This document shows, piece after piece, positions 23,791-36,240 of a stretch of DNA of 64,000 bases. The notes under the pieces are model-generated. The model did not search any database, was not told where the DNA came from, and saw only the letters and a program-made list of their open reading frames with translations. Location of the stretch: positions 144,521,001-144,585,000 of the forward strand of contig JASDFA010000007.1 in assembly GCA_035772735.1 (NCBI GenBank), in the 5' to 3' direction. Numbering within the stretch: the first letter of the stretch is position 1; each line of letters opens with the position of its first letter. The position numbers and the translations under genes were made by a program. The stretch is from Datura wrightii (taxonomy: Eukaryota; Streptophyta; Magnoliopsida; Solanales; Solanaceae).

Positions 23791-23890
23791 ATTTATATTA
23801 ACTCTACAGAATCATCAATAAATTCCTGTCTAAATTTAATATTTATATTAACTCTACAGAATCATCAATAAATTCCTGTCAAAATTTAAT
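23791..23890. repeat. 50-bp tandem duplication
   Basis: The unit starting ATTTATATTAACTCTACAGA at 23,791 is repeated with two or three mismatches at 23,841. It overlaps the outer part of the right arm of the RPN5-carrying element. Confidence 0.9.
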
Positions 23891-24079
23891 GATACAATGT
23901 GGTGTTAGGTAGCATTCTAATACCTAAATGATGCACGTCAAATCATAATTTATTTTTTCAACTAAGCATAATTGTTTGTCAATTTAGTAGAATTTTACAT
24001 TATTATTGTGATTTGTGATGGTGATGGACAAGTGAATGATTAATGATCAATGGCTGAGATTCAATTAGATGAATGTGTG

Positions 24080-25322
24080 CATCAAATTCTCGTGTGTGCG
24101 CACATGTAGGAGAAAAAAGAAAAGTAAAGAACATGTTACCCATTCAGATATTTTAGATATTTCTGCCTAACCACATGATCTTTCGCAATGTTCAAAGGGT
24201 ATTTCCGTAACTTCAGCACAAAATAGACGCCGTCAGGACCGTCCATTCATTTCGGTCTTGGCACCTGACAAAAGCAAACTGAAACTGTGAAAGCACTTTG
24301 ACGTCGACGTTTACTCTTAAATTCGAAGAATACACAGCAGTCGACACGTGTCCTTCCGTTAGATCTGTCACGATTCGGCTCGAGCCCTTGAGCTCTCTTC
24401 TTTAGATTCTGCCTCAGCAAGTTGACTGACGTGGAACAATCTCATCCTACGTGGCGTATGTGGGGCCTACCCTTCCTCCACGTCGACTTCCAAGAGTTCT
24501 TATTTCTTTTCCGTGGATATAGTAAAGTGTTCCTTGCCTACAAGCAAAATCTCCCTGTGAAAATCCGAGTCTTTTTACTCGATAAAGCAAATCTGAAGTT
24601 ATAATTTTTTTTGTCTGTTCTTTAATTTTCTGTGAAATTCGTCATGATATAATTGCTAATTATCGCTCCAATTCAATTTTCATGACGCCTTTGCTTTATT
24701 TTTTGCTGGGTTTAACGGAATTTCGGTGGCAGAGCAGTTCAATTAACTACTTCTTAGGTGAGCTTTGAAGTTGCGCTCTTTAATAGTTTCATCAATTTCA
24801 AGTTTTTGCTTACTTTCATTGGTCATTTATTTTGTTTGGCTGTTCAGGAAGCTTTCTGTATAGGGTATGGAATAATCATTGATGTCGTAAAGGAAATGAG
24901 GGTTTTTTTGTCTTTTGGATGTATTTTTGTTTTTTGTATGGGTGTTTCTGCTATGCAACTGTATCATATGATTAGTATTTTGTCTGTGCTGATTGGTACT
25001 AGGGTTTGATGTGTGGCTGATGCACTGTTCTGCTTAATACAGGTGGTAGATGAATGTTCTGACGGGCTTGGAGGAATTTTTGTGTAAAGGTTAGGTTTAA
25101 TTAAGTACCATTTGAATCTTGTTGATTTTTCTATTCAATTGATCGTTTTAACATTTCAATGTGGAATAGGTATGAGAGGGTTTGTATATGAAGAATTTGT
25201 GTTCTTGAAGAAGAAGCAATGCGCACTTTGCTTTAGCTGACAAGGATTTATGAAAGGTTATTTTGGTGTCGCGTGTTCCTTATCATCAGTACTTTTAGAT
25301 CTGGTTGGCAGGGAATGTTTCA
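24080..25322 (+). promoter_or_regulatory. PRR promoter and 5' leader with evening elements and G-box
   Basis: An evening element lies on the minus strand at 24,146-24,154 (AAAATATCT), immediately followed by a CCA1-type variant (GAAATATCT, minus, 24,155-24,163). A palindromic G-box GACACGTGTC is at 24,343-24,352. Further ACGT cores are TGACGTGG (24,427-24,434) and TACGTGGC (24,449-24,456). Evening elements and G-boxes are established features of clock PRR promoters bound by CCA1/LHY and bZIP/PIF factors. The leader probably contains an intron, with the acceptor TTGGCAG ending at 25,311. The motifs are seen; the regulation is inferred. Confidence 0.55.
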
Positions 25323-26171
25323 ATGAAAATCGTAGATGATGAAGACAAAGAAATGTTAGACGAGAACAAGGTTATTGGAGATGGAATTTGTCGTGAGGGG
25401 CTAAATGGAGTTGAGGATAATGAGTACAAAATTGATATCATAAGTAATGACAGGATAGAAGAGAGGGAGATCACATTGCAAGCTCAGCGTGGTTTGAATT
25501 TACAAGAACAGCAACAGAGTCATGGGTCAACAGTCTATTGGCAACAATTTCTTCATGTCACCTCCATTAAAGTGCTGCTGGTGGAGAATGATGATTCTAC
25601 ACGACATGTTGTCTCTGCTTTACTTCGAAATTGCAATTATGATGGTTAGTTCTTTTTTGTCAAGTTTGAGTTTTAGCTTGATGAATTATTAGCAAATAGA
25701 TTACATTTTGACTGTTTCGTCGAAAACCTAGCTTGTTCTTGTATCTCATAGCTTTCCTTATATCCTGTCAACTCTAGCTTGCAATAATCTAATTTGACGG
25801 ACAAAAAGATGAGCCAGAATGTACATCTGAGTTTGTTTTAATTTCTGGAGTTTTAATTTCTGGTTATGAGTATTTACAGAGCAATTGGATATTGCTTTTA
25901 ACACTGGGAGTTTGAGGTGTCATTTACAGTATATTTGTCTGAATTTTTATCACCGGACGCTAAATATACTCTCATTTGAGCTGCATAATGGTGTTGCTAG
26001 GTGGATGTCAACCTAATGGAAATCAAATAGTCAAAAGCAAAAAGAGCTAATGAGCACCAAACTCTTTTGGAGATTTAGTTGCAAAACGAATTTAAAGTAT
26101 GTGTTTTAACGAAAAAAAGAACTAATAAAGAAGAATAAAAAATAAATGTGTAATTCAATACTTAATACTTG

Positions 26172-27139
26172 GAGTGAAGTTCAGTGATGCTACGCATGAG
26201 GTTGTCGTGGAAGTAAAGCTTGATGATCAAGTCATCCCTGAGAGAGGATGTTTCAAGTATCTGGGTCTTTAATTCAAGTTAATGGGCAGATCGATGATGA
26301 CGTCATACATCGTATTAGTGCAGGATGGGCGAACACAAGAAGGTATTACCAAAACTTAAAAGGTAAATTCTATAGAGTGGTTGTTAGACCGGCTATGTTA
26401 TATGGGATAGATTGTTAGACAGTCAAGAACTAACATGTTCAAGTGATGAAAGTTGCAGAGATGAGAATGTTGAGGTGGATGTATGGGCATACTAGGAGAG
26501 ATAAGATTAGTAAAGAAGATATCCGAAATAAGGTAAGAGTGGCCTCAGTGGTGAAAAAGATGAGGGAAGCGAGGCTGAGATGGTTTGAGCATGTGCAAAG
26601 GAGAAGTGTAGATGCTCCAATAAGGAGGTGTGAGAGGTTGGCTGTGGCTGGCATCAAGAGAGGTAGAGGCAAGCATCTTGAGCTTACCGAGGACGTGACC
26701 TTAGATAAGAGGGTTTGGAGGCTGCGGATTAGGATAGAAGGCTAGTTAGTAGTTGAGTGTTCTCTTGCTTTCCTGCAGGATAGGCTTGATGGTCGTTGTT
26801 GAACCTTCTTTCTTATTAGTGGTATTAGCACCATTCTTATAGTTTCTTGTTCTTGGAGTATCGTATATGTTTTTTGTGCTTTGAATATCGCATTATTTTG
26901 TCATTATACTTTTTTCTGCTGTATATTGTGTATTGTTCTCCTTTTTACATTATTTCGTTATTGTTACTTCTCTCATTTCTGTATTCTCTTTTCAAACTGC
27001 TTGGATATGCTTTGTATTATTCCGAGGGTCAACAATCTTTCTATCTCTACGAGGTAGGATAAGGACTGTGTATACTCTATCCTCCCCAGACCCCATCCAT
27101 GGAATTACACAGGGTATGTTGTTGTTGTTGTTGTGTAAT
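26172..27139 (+). mobile_element. RTE-type LINE, 5'-truncated tail, in PRR intron 1
   Basis: The plus strand encodes the C-terminal end of an RTE-like ORF: VIPERGCFKYLG, then (26,443-26,745) MKVAEMRMLRWMYGHTRRDK, RNKVRVASVVKKMREARLRW and FEHVQRRS, with stops upstream. A long 3' UTR follows, with the phrase ACTCTATCCTCCCCAGACCC and a terminal TTG repeat (about 27,117-27,138). That is typical of the RTE tails seen in Solanaceae genomes. It is a dead 5'-truncated insertion. Confidence 0.8.
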
Positions 27140-27455
27140 GCAACGAAAAATAACTACAAGCACAATAACTATTTGTATAAAAGAATTGAGATAACTATAC
27201 TTAAGCGGAATATGTGAAGTAAAAATCATAGAAATCAAGTTGAAAAGCCGTCTTAAATTTTTGATATGGATGAAAAGAAGTGGTTTCACATTTTCTGGAG
27301 CTAGTTTCTTATGCTAAAATTTTAATTTCTTAATGCTAATGACTAAAATTTCATTCATAACATTTTTATTAATTAATGTATTAGTTGATTAAATGTATTT
27401 GTTGCTTAGCAAGGACCTCTTAAAACATAGTTTATGGGTGATAAAGGAGCACAAC

Positions 27456-28437
27456 TGATAGCTCCATGGGCAAGGATGATGATATGGAAGCCCTAAGAAG
27501 AACGTCCTCAAAGTCATGAACTAAGGAGTTGCAAGCCAATGTAGTTGGCTTCAATGAGAAATCAAGAAGATGCTTTTTGTGGAAGAAGAGTCCAAGGTTT
27601 ATGAAAAAGAATGGACTAAGTGCTATGCATATTTCATCATTCAAGTCCAAGCCCAAGAAGAGAAAGATTGGGGCCTACATGGAGCCCCAAAGAGTTTAAA
27701 CCCAAGCCCACACGGGGCTGAAAAATCTGCCTAGAATGAACTTAAAATCCTCACCTAAAAGGGGGAAGGGGGGGGGGGGAAGTCACGTCCAAGTGACTTG
27801 AGAATGGACATATGTTTTGGTTAAAATTTGAAAACTTTTCCATATTTTATTAGGATATGAATTTAGGTATTATTTTTATATGTTTTCCTAGTTTAAAGTT
27901 TCCTTGTTAGGTTTTATTAATTATTATTTTCATAAAAGTAGGATTCGAATTTCATGCTAACTTGGGATAGTTTTTCCTTAATATATAGAAATGAATTTTG
28001 TTATTTTCACTAGACAACATTATCATTTATTGAGAATTTCTCTTCTTTACACCTTTGTGTGTCACTACTTGAGATTTATCTTACAACCTTACAAGAACAA
28101 TTCTTTAAGAGGTAAGATTAATTTGTAACTTGATATCTTTGGTTCTTATTCGTAAATTAAAGAAGGCAATTAGTCTAATACTAATTATTGTCTCTACTTT
28201 TGAATTAGGGGTCTAGACCACCTTTTGATCTAAGTTCTTGAATTGACTCTATTAGTATCATAATTAGTCTTAATCCGCTAATTTGAATACTAAAATCAAT
28301 TAGGGTTCTTAGCATTTAATCTTGAAATATGGGATTTTATTCACTAATTTCGCGTATCTTTAATTTCTTGTCCTTAATCTTCGTATTTTGCTTCCCCATT
28401 ATTTTCTTATTTTATTAAAGTAACCCACTTCTTATCA
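27456..28437 (+). repeat. 5' LTR of the gypsy element in PRR intron 1
   Basis: A 982-bp LTR starting TGATAGCTCCATGG and ending CTTATCA. It matches the 3' LTR at 33,387-34,352 along its length, at roughly 90 percent identity by eye, with small indels and a G-run near 27,770. The divergence indicates an old insertion. Confidence 0.85.
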
Positions 28438-28438
28438 A

Positions 28439-31400
28439 GTGGTATCAGAGCGATTCTATCGAGGCCGTTCTTGATAAACTTGGGAGTTTTGTAGCCAAAA
28501 AAAAAAAGAACCCTTTCTCTTTCAGTAGCTTAAAAAGTGAAGTTACAAAGTAGCAAAAAAAATAAAAATAAACGAAAAATAAAATGCTTGCAAATTAAGA
28601 AACCCCAAAATTTAGTGCGTTTCTTGTTTCCTAACATCAAGAAGGAAAACCAAGAGGACGGGAAATTTGAGAATTTTCTCTTTATACAAATTGGTCTTTT
28701 CCTTGTCTCACCAAACTCAATTCGTCTGAGAGTTCATAAATTTTTTTTTCTACATCTTACTTCTAAAAGTTGTTATTAGTAGGGTGTATTTATAAATCCT
28801 AAAGAAACTTGCCAAAGTTAGTAATTAGAGTGGAAAAAGACAAGGGAGGGTGAGATCAATAGAGGGAAAAAGCCAAATTGAGAGATATTTTTTTCTTTGA
28901 TTTTTTTCTTTTGAGATGTCTCTAATAGGAAAAGATATTGAAGCTGGGACTCAAAACAAAAACTTAGCTGAGATGCTCAGATTGATTACTGCTTGACTTG
29001 ATGCATTAGAGGTCGCCCGAAATTCACCTAATTTGGTAATCATGGATGATGTGAGGAGAATTCATCAACACCTTATTCCTCAGGTTAGGAGACAAGCTGT
29101 TCGAGCTCCTCAAATCCAACAAGGTGAGGATCAGCTTGGAGACTACGAGGACGAATTTGATGAAGCTTACCAAAGGAGAAACGAAAGAAGGGCACCACGA
29201 GCTAGGGCCGAGGATGACAATCTTAGTAGCATTATGATGAAGATTCCTATTTTCAAAGGAATAAGAGACCCAGACTTGTACCTTGATTGAGAGAGGAAGG
29301 TGGACGCCATCTTTGACTGTCACAACTACTCTGAAGGTAAGAAGGTTAAACTTGCTATGCTTGAATTTTCTGGTTATGCTGCTAGTTGGTGGAAGAAATT
29401 TAGCATAAACAAACTAGACAATGGAGAATGACCCATTGTATCATCACACTTCCAAAAAGATCTGCAACAACGCCTTCAAACTCTTAGCAAGGTTCTATGT
29501 CTGTGGATGATTATTTAGAGCTATGGATATGGCCATCATCCAAGCAAATTGTAATGAGGAAGAGGAGGCTGCTATGGATAGATTTCTTAATAATTTAAGT
29601 ACAGAAATACCTGATGTAGTTGAATTGCAATAAAATGTGAATTTAGACGAATTAGTAGAGTTGGTTGTGAGAATAAAAAAACAACATAAAAAGAAGCAAC
29701 AAGTTAGCTCATAGAAGAATCAATCTATTATAGCTCCAAGAAAGTCAAGGCCAACGTACGAGGAGAAAACTACGCCTAAATCACAAGATGGTAAGGGCAA
29801 AGGTAAATGGGAGGCCAAAGATGAAGGTAAAACTTTTAATTACAAGAACTTCTTCTCCTTCTATTACTATACAAATCACAAGTGTCAAGGGAGGGCACAT
29901 AAGGCGTTTGAATGTTCAAATAGAAAAGTCATCTAACTTAAAGAGAATGAGGAATATGAGAGTGAGAAAAGTGAGGGAGAAGAAGAAGAAGAAGAAGAAG
30001 AGGGTGCTGGGAGTGAGGACTAAAGAGATGTGGCTCCTCATAACGAGGGAAAATTTTTGGGGGTAGTTAGGTGTCTCATGAACATTAATATGGGAGAACT
30101 TAAAGAGGCACAGAGAAAATATTTTTCATACACGATGTGGGATAAAGGGCATAATTTGCTCTATGATTATTGACAGTGGTAGTTGTGCTTATGTGGTGCG
30201 TACATACTTGGTGGAGAAATTGGGGATCCCATGCGCGAGACATAAGACCAATTACGAGTTCCAATGGTTGAATGAATGTGGAGAGCTCAAGGTGAGTACA
30301 CATTGCATGATTTTCTTTTCTATTGGGGAGTATTCTGATGAAGTTCTCTATGATGTTGTACCAATGTAAGTTTGTCATATTTTGTTGGGTCGACCCTGGC
30401 AATATGATGGAAGGAGAAATAAGTATTCTATTGAACATAAGGGGAAGAAGTACATTCTTGCACCCGTAACTCCTTTCCAAGTGTATGAAGACCAATAACA
30501 ATTGAAAAGAACAATGGGGAAACATGGGGGAGGGATTAAAAAAAGAGTGAAAAAAGAGAGGAAAAAGATCAAGTGAGGTGTAAGGAGAGAGAGGGTGGCG
30601 ATGAGAGAGAAGAAAAGGTGGGAGAGAATGATTTATAAAAAAAAAGAATTGGTGAGAGAAAAGAGGCTAAGAGTGAAAAAATAGTGAGTCTTGCAAAAGC
30701 CAAAGAGTTTTTACTTACGAAAAAAGAGGGGCTGCCCGTTGTCCTGCTTACTTTGCCTAGTGTGGTCTCAAAACTTTTACAGGATTTTGGCAATGTTTTC
30801 CTTAAGGATATCCCTAAGGGGTTACCTTCTTTCAGAGGAATAGAACATCAAATTGACTTTCTGCCTTGATCTCAACTTTTGAAAAGGCCCACTTAGAGAA
30901 GCAATCTTGATGAAACAAGGGAATTACAAAGACAAGTAAAAGAGTTTCTTGAAAAGAGATTTGTGAGAGAAAGTATGAGCCCATGCTCTATTCCCGTGCT
31001 CTTGGTACCAAAAAAAGATGGAACTTGGAGGATACATGTGGATTGTTGCACCATCAACAAAATAACGATAAAGTATTGTCATCCTATTCCTCGTCTGAAT
31101 GATGTGCTTGACCAATTGCATGACTCTTAAATATTTTCTAAAATTGATTTAAAAAGTGGATACCACCAAATTTTATGAATCCTGGAGATGAGTGAAAAAC
31201 TGCTTTGAAAACTAAGTATGATTTGTATGAGTGGTTAGTAATGCCGTTTGTCTTAACTAATGCACCTAGTACTCTGATAAGGCTAATGCACCATTTTAAA
31301 AAAGATTTTCATGACAAATTTGTTGTGGTCTATTTTGATGATATTCTAATCTTTTCTACCTCTCCTGAAGAACATGTGGAACACGTGAGGTTAGTTCTTG

Positions 31401-33386
31401 ATGTGCTTTGGGAGCAACAATTGTATGCTAATATGTCTAAGTGCTCGTTTTGCGTTGATAAAGTAATCTTTATTGGTTTTATTGTTAGCTCTAAAGGCGT
31501 TGAAGTTGATGAAGATAAAATTAAAGCAATAAAAAAATGGCCTACGCCTAAGATCGTTACGGAAGTTTTCATGGACTTGCTAGCTTTTATAGGAGATCTG
31601 TGAGGGATTTTAGTACAATTGTTGCACCATTAACTGAAGCCCTTCAAAAGGATAAGGTGTTTAATTTGGGAAAAGAACAAGAAAATGCATTTAATGTCTT
31701 GAAAGATAAGTTGTATTCTGCTACTTTGTTACAATTAGTTGATTTTTCTAAATTCTTTGAAATTGAATGTGATGCTAGTGGAAAAGGTCTAGGGGTTGTT
31801 TTAATGCAAGATCGTAAATCTATTGCATATTCTAGTGAGAAATTGAGCGGAGTTACATTGAATTATTCTACTTATAATTGTGAGTTATATGCCTCGGTAA
31901 GGGCTTTGGCTACTTGGCAACATTACGTGTGGCTGCATGAGTTTGTGATAAAAATTGACCATGAGTCCTTGCGGTACTTGAAAAGCCAAGCTAAGTTGAG
32001 TAAGCGACATGCCAAGTGGCTGGTTTCATTGAGTCATTTACTTATGTAATTTCGTACAAACAGGTAAGGACAACGTAGTGGTTGATGCATTATCCCCTAG
32101 GTATATTCTTGTCTGCATTACTTGTGGCTGCATGGGGTTTGTGATAAAAACTAATCATGAGTCCTTGCGGTTCTTGAAAAGCCAAGCTAAGTTGAGTAAG
32201 CGACATGCCAAGTGGGTGGGTTCATTGAGACGTTTACTTATGTGATTTCGTATAAACAAGGTAAGGACAACATAGTGGCTGATGCATTATCCCCTAGGTA
32301 TATTCTTGTCTCTCTTACTTCTATGCTAATGGGATTTGATCACATTAAGAATTTATATGCTGATGATTCGGATTTTAGAGTTGTTTATGCCGCCTGTCTA
32401 AAGGAACCTTTGAGAAGTTCACCTTGCGTGACGAGTTCCCTTTTAAGGAAAATAAGTTATGTGCGCCAATATGCTCATTATGTGAAGTTTTTGTGAGAGA
32501 GGCACATTGTGGAGGTCTTATGAGACACTTTGGAGTGCCAAAAATCTTAAATATACTTTCTGATAATTTCTTTTTCTGACATGCGCAAGGATGTATAAGA
32601 ATTTTGTGCGTAATGTTTAGAATGTAAACATGCTAAGTAGGGTTTTACCACATGGGTTATACACGCCTTTACCAGTCCAAATTTCACCTTGGATAGATAT
32701 CTCTATGGATTTTGTCTTTAGTTTGCTGAAAACGAAGTATGGTAAGGATAATGTCTTTGCTGTGCTGGATAGATTCTCTAAGATGGCTCGTTTCATTCCA
32801 TGGTTGGAACTAATGATGCTTCTCATGTGGCCGATTTGTTTGTTAAAGAGGTTGTGAAATTACATGGCATACCTAGAATTATTGTTAGTGACACGAATGT
32901 TAAGTTTTTGAGTCACTTTTGGCGTGCTTTGGGGAAGGTTAGGGACCAAATTGTTGTTTTCTATTTTTTGTCACCCACAAACTAATGGGCAAACCGAGGT
33001 GGTAAATAGAACTTTATTTAACATGTTGAGGGCTGTTTTGAGAGGTAAATTAACTTTTTGGGAGGATAACTTGCCTTTGGTGGAATTTGCTAATAATAGA
33101 ACTATTCATTCTTCTACTGGGTCTTTTCCTTTTGAAGTTGTTTATGGGGTTTAATCTCCTTACGCCTCTTGATCTAGTGTCATTGCCTACTAATGATATT
33201 GTTAGTCTTGATGGAAAAAATAATGCTGAGATGATGAGAAAGATGCACGAGCGAACTAGACTAGCCATTGAAAGGAGGAATGAGCAAGTTGCTTTGAGGA
33301 AAAGGCGAAAACAAGTAAGTGCTACTTTCGATGTTGTTGACTCGTCCTTGTTTGATGTAGACAAATTCTTATCAAGATGAGGGGGA
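28439..33386 (+). mobile_element. Ty3/gypsy internal region, full domain set but decayed
   Basis: The primer binding site TGGTATCAGAGC is at 28,440-28,451. Gag opens at 28,917 (MSLIGKDIEAGTQ), has a TGA at 28,995, and continues with SSIMMKIPIFKGIRDPDLYL and AMLEFSGYAASWWKKF. Protease: IIDSGSCAYVV (about 30,160). RT: TKYDLYEWLVMPFVLTNAPS (31,211-31,270) and the catalytic YFDDIL (about 31,330). RNase H: ECDASGKGLGVVL (about 31,768). Integrase: MDFVFSLL (32,705), HGIPRIIVSDTN (32,864) and HPQTNGQTEVVNRTL (about 32,973-33,018). The polypurine tract GATGAGGGGGA is just before the 3' LTR. Stops and frameshifts interrupt every domain. Element order and LTRs show one complete but dead copy on the same strand as PRR. 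Confidence 0.85.
31928..32319 (+). repeat. Tandem duplication of 196 bp in the gypsy RNase H region
   Basis: The segment starting GTGGCTGCATG at 31,928 is repeated from 32,124 with few mismatches. It duplicates the stretch coding LRYLKSQAKLSKRHAKW and the following NIVADALSPRY block. The duplication creates an extra frame change. Confidence 0.85.
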
Positions 33387-34352
33387 TAATAGCTCCATGG
33401 GCATGGATGATGATATGGAAGCCCTAAGAAGAACGTCTTCAAGGTACAAGCTAAGGAGTTACAAACCAAGGTTGTTGGGCTGCAATGGTGAATCAAGAAG
33501 ATGTTTTTCGTGGAAGAAGAGTCTAAGATTTATGGAAAAGAATGGACTAAGTGCTACATATATTTCATGATTCAAGTCTAAGCCCAAAAAGAGAAAGATT
33601 GGGGCCCACATGGAGCCCCAAAGAGCTTAAACCCAAGCCCACATGGGGCTGAAAAATCTACCTAAAATGAGCTTAAAATCCTCACCGAAAGGGAGGAAAA
33701 GTTATGTCCAACTGACTTGAGAATGAACATATGTTTTGGTTAAAATTTGGAAACCTTTATTTATTAGGATAGGAATTTAGGTATTATTTTTGGATGTTTT
33801 CCTAGTTTAAAGTTTCCTAGTTAGGTTCTATTAATTATTATTTTCATAAAAGTAGGATTCAAATCTCATGCCAACTTGTGATAGTCTTTCCCTGTATATA
33901 GGGATAAATTTTGTTATTTTCATTAGACAATATTATTATTAATTGAGAATTTCTCTTTTTTACTCCTTTGTGTATGGCTACTCTAGATTTATATTTCAAC
34001 CTTATAAGAACAATTTGTTTAAGAGGTAAGATTAATTCGTAACTTGATATCTTTGGTTCTTGTTCGTAAATTAAAGAAGGTAATTAGTCTTATACTAATT
34101 ATTGCCTCTAATTTCTTCGAATTAGGGGTCTAGATCACCTTTTGATCTAAGTTCTTGAATTGACTCTATTAGTACCATAATTAGTCTAATCTGCTAAGTT
34201 GAATACTAAGATCAATTAGAGTTCTTAGTGAAACTTGAAATTTGGGGATTTTGTTCCCAAATTTCGCCTATCTTTAAATTCTTGTCTTAAAGCTTTGTAT
34301 TTTTGCTTCCGTATTATTTTCTTATTTTATTCAAGTAACCCGATTCTTATCA
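33387..34352 (+). repeat. 3' LTR of the gypsy element in PRR intron 1
   Basis: A 966-bp partner of the LTR at 27,456, starting TAATAGCTCC (TG changed to TA) and ending CTTATCA. Flanking bases (ACAAC left, ACTAA right) do not form a clean target duplication. Confidence 0.85.
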
Positions 34353-34379
34353 ACTAATTAGTACCTTAGTGTCTATAGT

Positions 34380-35555
34380 AAGTGAGTGGAAGTTGTACAA
34401 CCTGACTTTAATTGATTTCAGGGCTTAGGTGCACCTCCAATGAGCCTTTAGCAACACTGATTGAGATGCCAATTAAATGATGTGAGAAGTAAAAACATGG
34501 GAAATATTATTAAGAAGCATATCTACATTATTACGCTGAGCCTATTTATAGTTACATTTTACACAGTAAAAAAGGACACTGCATACATTAATATAATATG
34601 AGTAATATGCACCAAACTTGTCACAAATACAACTAATACGAGCACCGGTGAGAGATTTCGTGAAAACATCTACAAGTTGAGCATTTGACTTCACAATTTT
34701 TTTAATATATCTTTTGAGAATATCTTTTCTCTAATCAAGTGTATGTCAATCTCAATGTGCTTAGATTTCTCATAAAATAGCGAATTTAACGCAATATAAA
34801 TGCCCGCTTGATTGTCACACACAAATTTCGTCGGACTGATTTCTCCAAATTTTAATTTTCAGACCAATTGTTTGATCCAAACTAGCTCATAAGTTGCTAC
34901 AATCATTGCTCGATATTATGATACTACACTAGATTGAGCATCCACATTTTGTTTCTTACTCTTCCATGGCACCAAATTACCTCTTACTAGAACACAATAT
35001 CCAGACATAGAACATCTATCAGAAGGTGATCCTTCTCGATCATCGTCTGTATATCCAACGATATGCTCATAGCATCGATCCTCGAAGTGTAACCCTTTGC
35101 TTGTAGCTGACTTAATTTATGTAGAATGCCGACAATTGCATCCCAATGACTATCATATAGAGAATCCATAAACTGATTTACAACACTCATAGGAAAAGAA
35201 ATGTCAAGTCTAGTGACTGTGAGATAATTCAACTTACTAACCAACCACCTATGTCTTCCAAGTACTGGCTCCCCCTGTCCTGGCAAGAATTTAACATTGA
35301 TCCATATGAGTGTCAAAGGGTCTACATCTTGTCATTCATGTCTCCTCAAGAATGTCGAAGGTATACATTCATTGTGAAATAACAATGCTTGATCTGGACT
35401 GAGCAACCTCAATATTTAGAAAATACTTCAGTCTGTCGAGGTCTTTAATTTGGAAGTGCTGAAAGAGATGTTGCTTCAACTTAGTGATACCATCCTGAGT
35501 ATTGCCGGTAATAACAATATCGTCAACATTAACCACCAACTAAATACAATTGTTA
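34380..35555 (-). mobile_element. Ty1/copia fragment in PRR intron 1 (minus strand)
   Basis: Reading minus from 35,555: the RT piece VNVDDIVITGNTQDGITKLK (catalytic pair degraded from YVDDI to NVDDI), LKYFLNIEVAQS, NVKFLPGQGEPVLG, SKLNYLTVTRLDISFP and VVNQFMDS, then an RNase H part. It ends at the left in an LTR-like region with CTATAAATAGG (about 34,535-34,545). The 5' two thirds of the element are absent. Confidence 0.75.
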
Positions 35556-35799
35556 GGTGTAGGGTCCGGCGTATGACGTGAATCATCTGCTTGACGCGGT
35601 TGACGATGATAAGTTAGGAGTCACGTCAACTCGGAAAACACATCCACACTACCTTTCCATGTAGTGCTGAGAGTAGTGTGGAGTGTTTTCCGTATACAGC
35701 AACGAGCACCAAGGAATGTCTCCGAATTTGCATGCACAGCAAGTGTGCAACACTAATGGCAGAAATTTGATTAAAAAAAAAATATATATATATATCAGT

Positions 35800-36240
35800 T
35801 AGTGCTTCATGTGCAAACACTCTGGAGAATATGTGAACCACTTATTAGTACATAGCAGGGTAGCCGATAAGTTGTGGTAGACAGTCCTGGACGCATTCTG
35901 CATACAATGGGTAGTGATGAACATTATAAAAAGCTGGATATTCAGGAGGAGGAGACGTGAAACTTGGAATACTGCTCTTTTGGCACTTATATGGGTTCTT
36001 TGGAGGAAAAGAAATAGGAGAACATTTGAAAGAATGAAATATGACTTGATGCGTATTGTCATACCTTTTATTAATTTTTTGTGTGCCACGAGGTTTCTAT
36101 TTGTATGAATGATTGGTTATCTTTTTTAGAGAAGCATATTTTGATCTAGGTTTTCTAGTTGTAAACTTATTGCATTATGGGGGGGAGGGGGGCGCTCTCA
36201 CAACATCAATAAAATAAATAAATATTGCTTTATTAAAAAT
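35800..36240 (+). mobile_element. L1-type LINE 3' tail in PRR intron 1
   Basis: The plus strand reads RRRRETWNTALLALIWVLWR followed by KRNRRTFERM (about 35,945-36,040). This is the W--W-ERN-R-F motif typical of the extreme C-terminus of plant L1 ORF2. It ends in a G-run and an ATAAA-rich tail at about 36,180-36,238. A poly-A/TA run at 35,773-35,796 lies just to the left. Confidence 0.6.

Larger units (their letters stand above)
22690..23850. mobile_element. Pack-MULE-like element carrying an RPN5 gene fragment
   Basis: The left arm (about 22,725-22,860) and the complement of the right arm (about 23,670-23,800) align by eye. Shared parts are CTTTAATTTA/TTTTAATTTA, CAATTGGATTTTGTTCATTT against TAATTGGATCTTATTTATTT, TTATGTAG followed by CTGTGTTTAC/CTGTGTAAAT, and TAATACACTC. 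Between the arms lies a gene fragment (22,955-23,135) and what looks like gene-leader sequence (a telo-box-like AAACCCTAA at about 23,311). No transposase is visible and the exact termini and duplication are not resolved. It abuts the palindromic-satellite element. Confidence 0.5.

Noticed and set aside
24422..25009. Short open frames in the PRR leader (60 and 83 codons)
   Set aside because: They lie in the promoter and leader, contain several ACGT promoter motifs, and match no family. They could be upstream ORFs, but nothing supports it.
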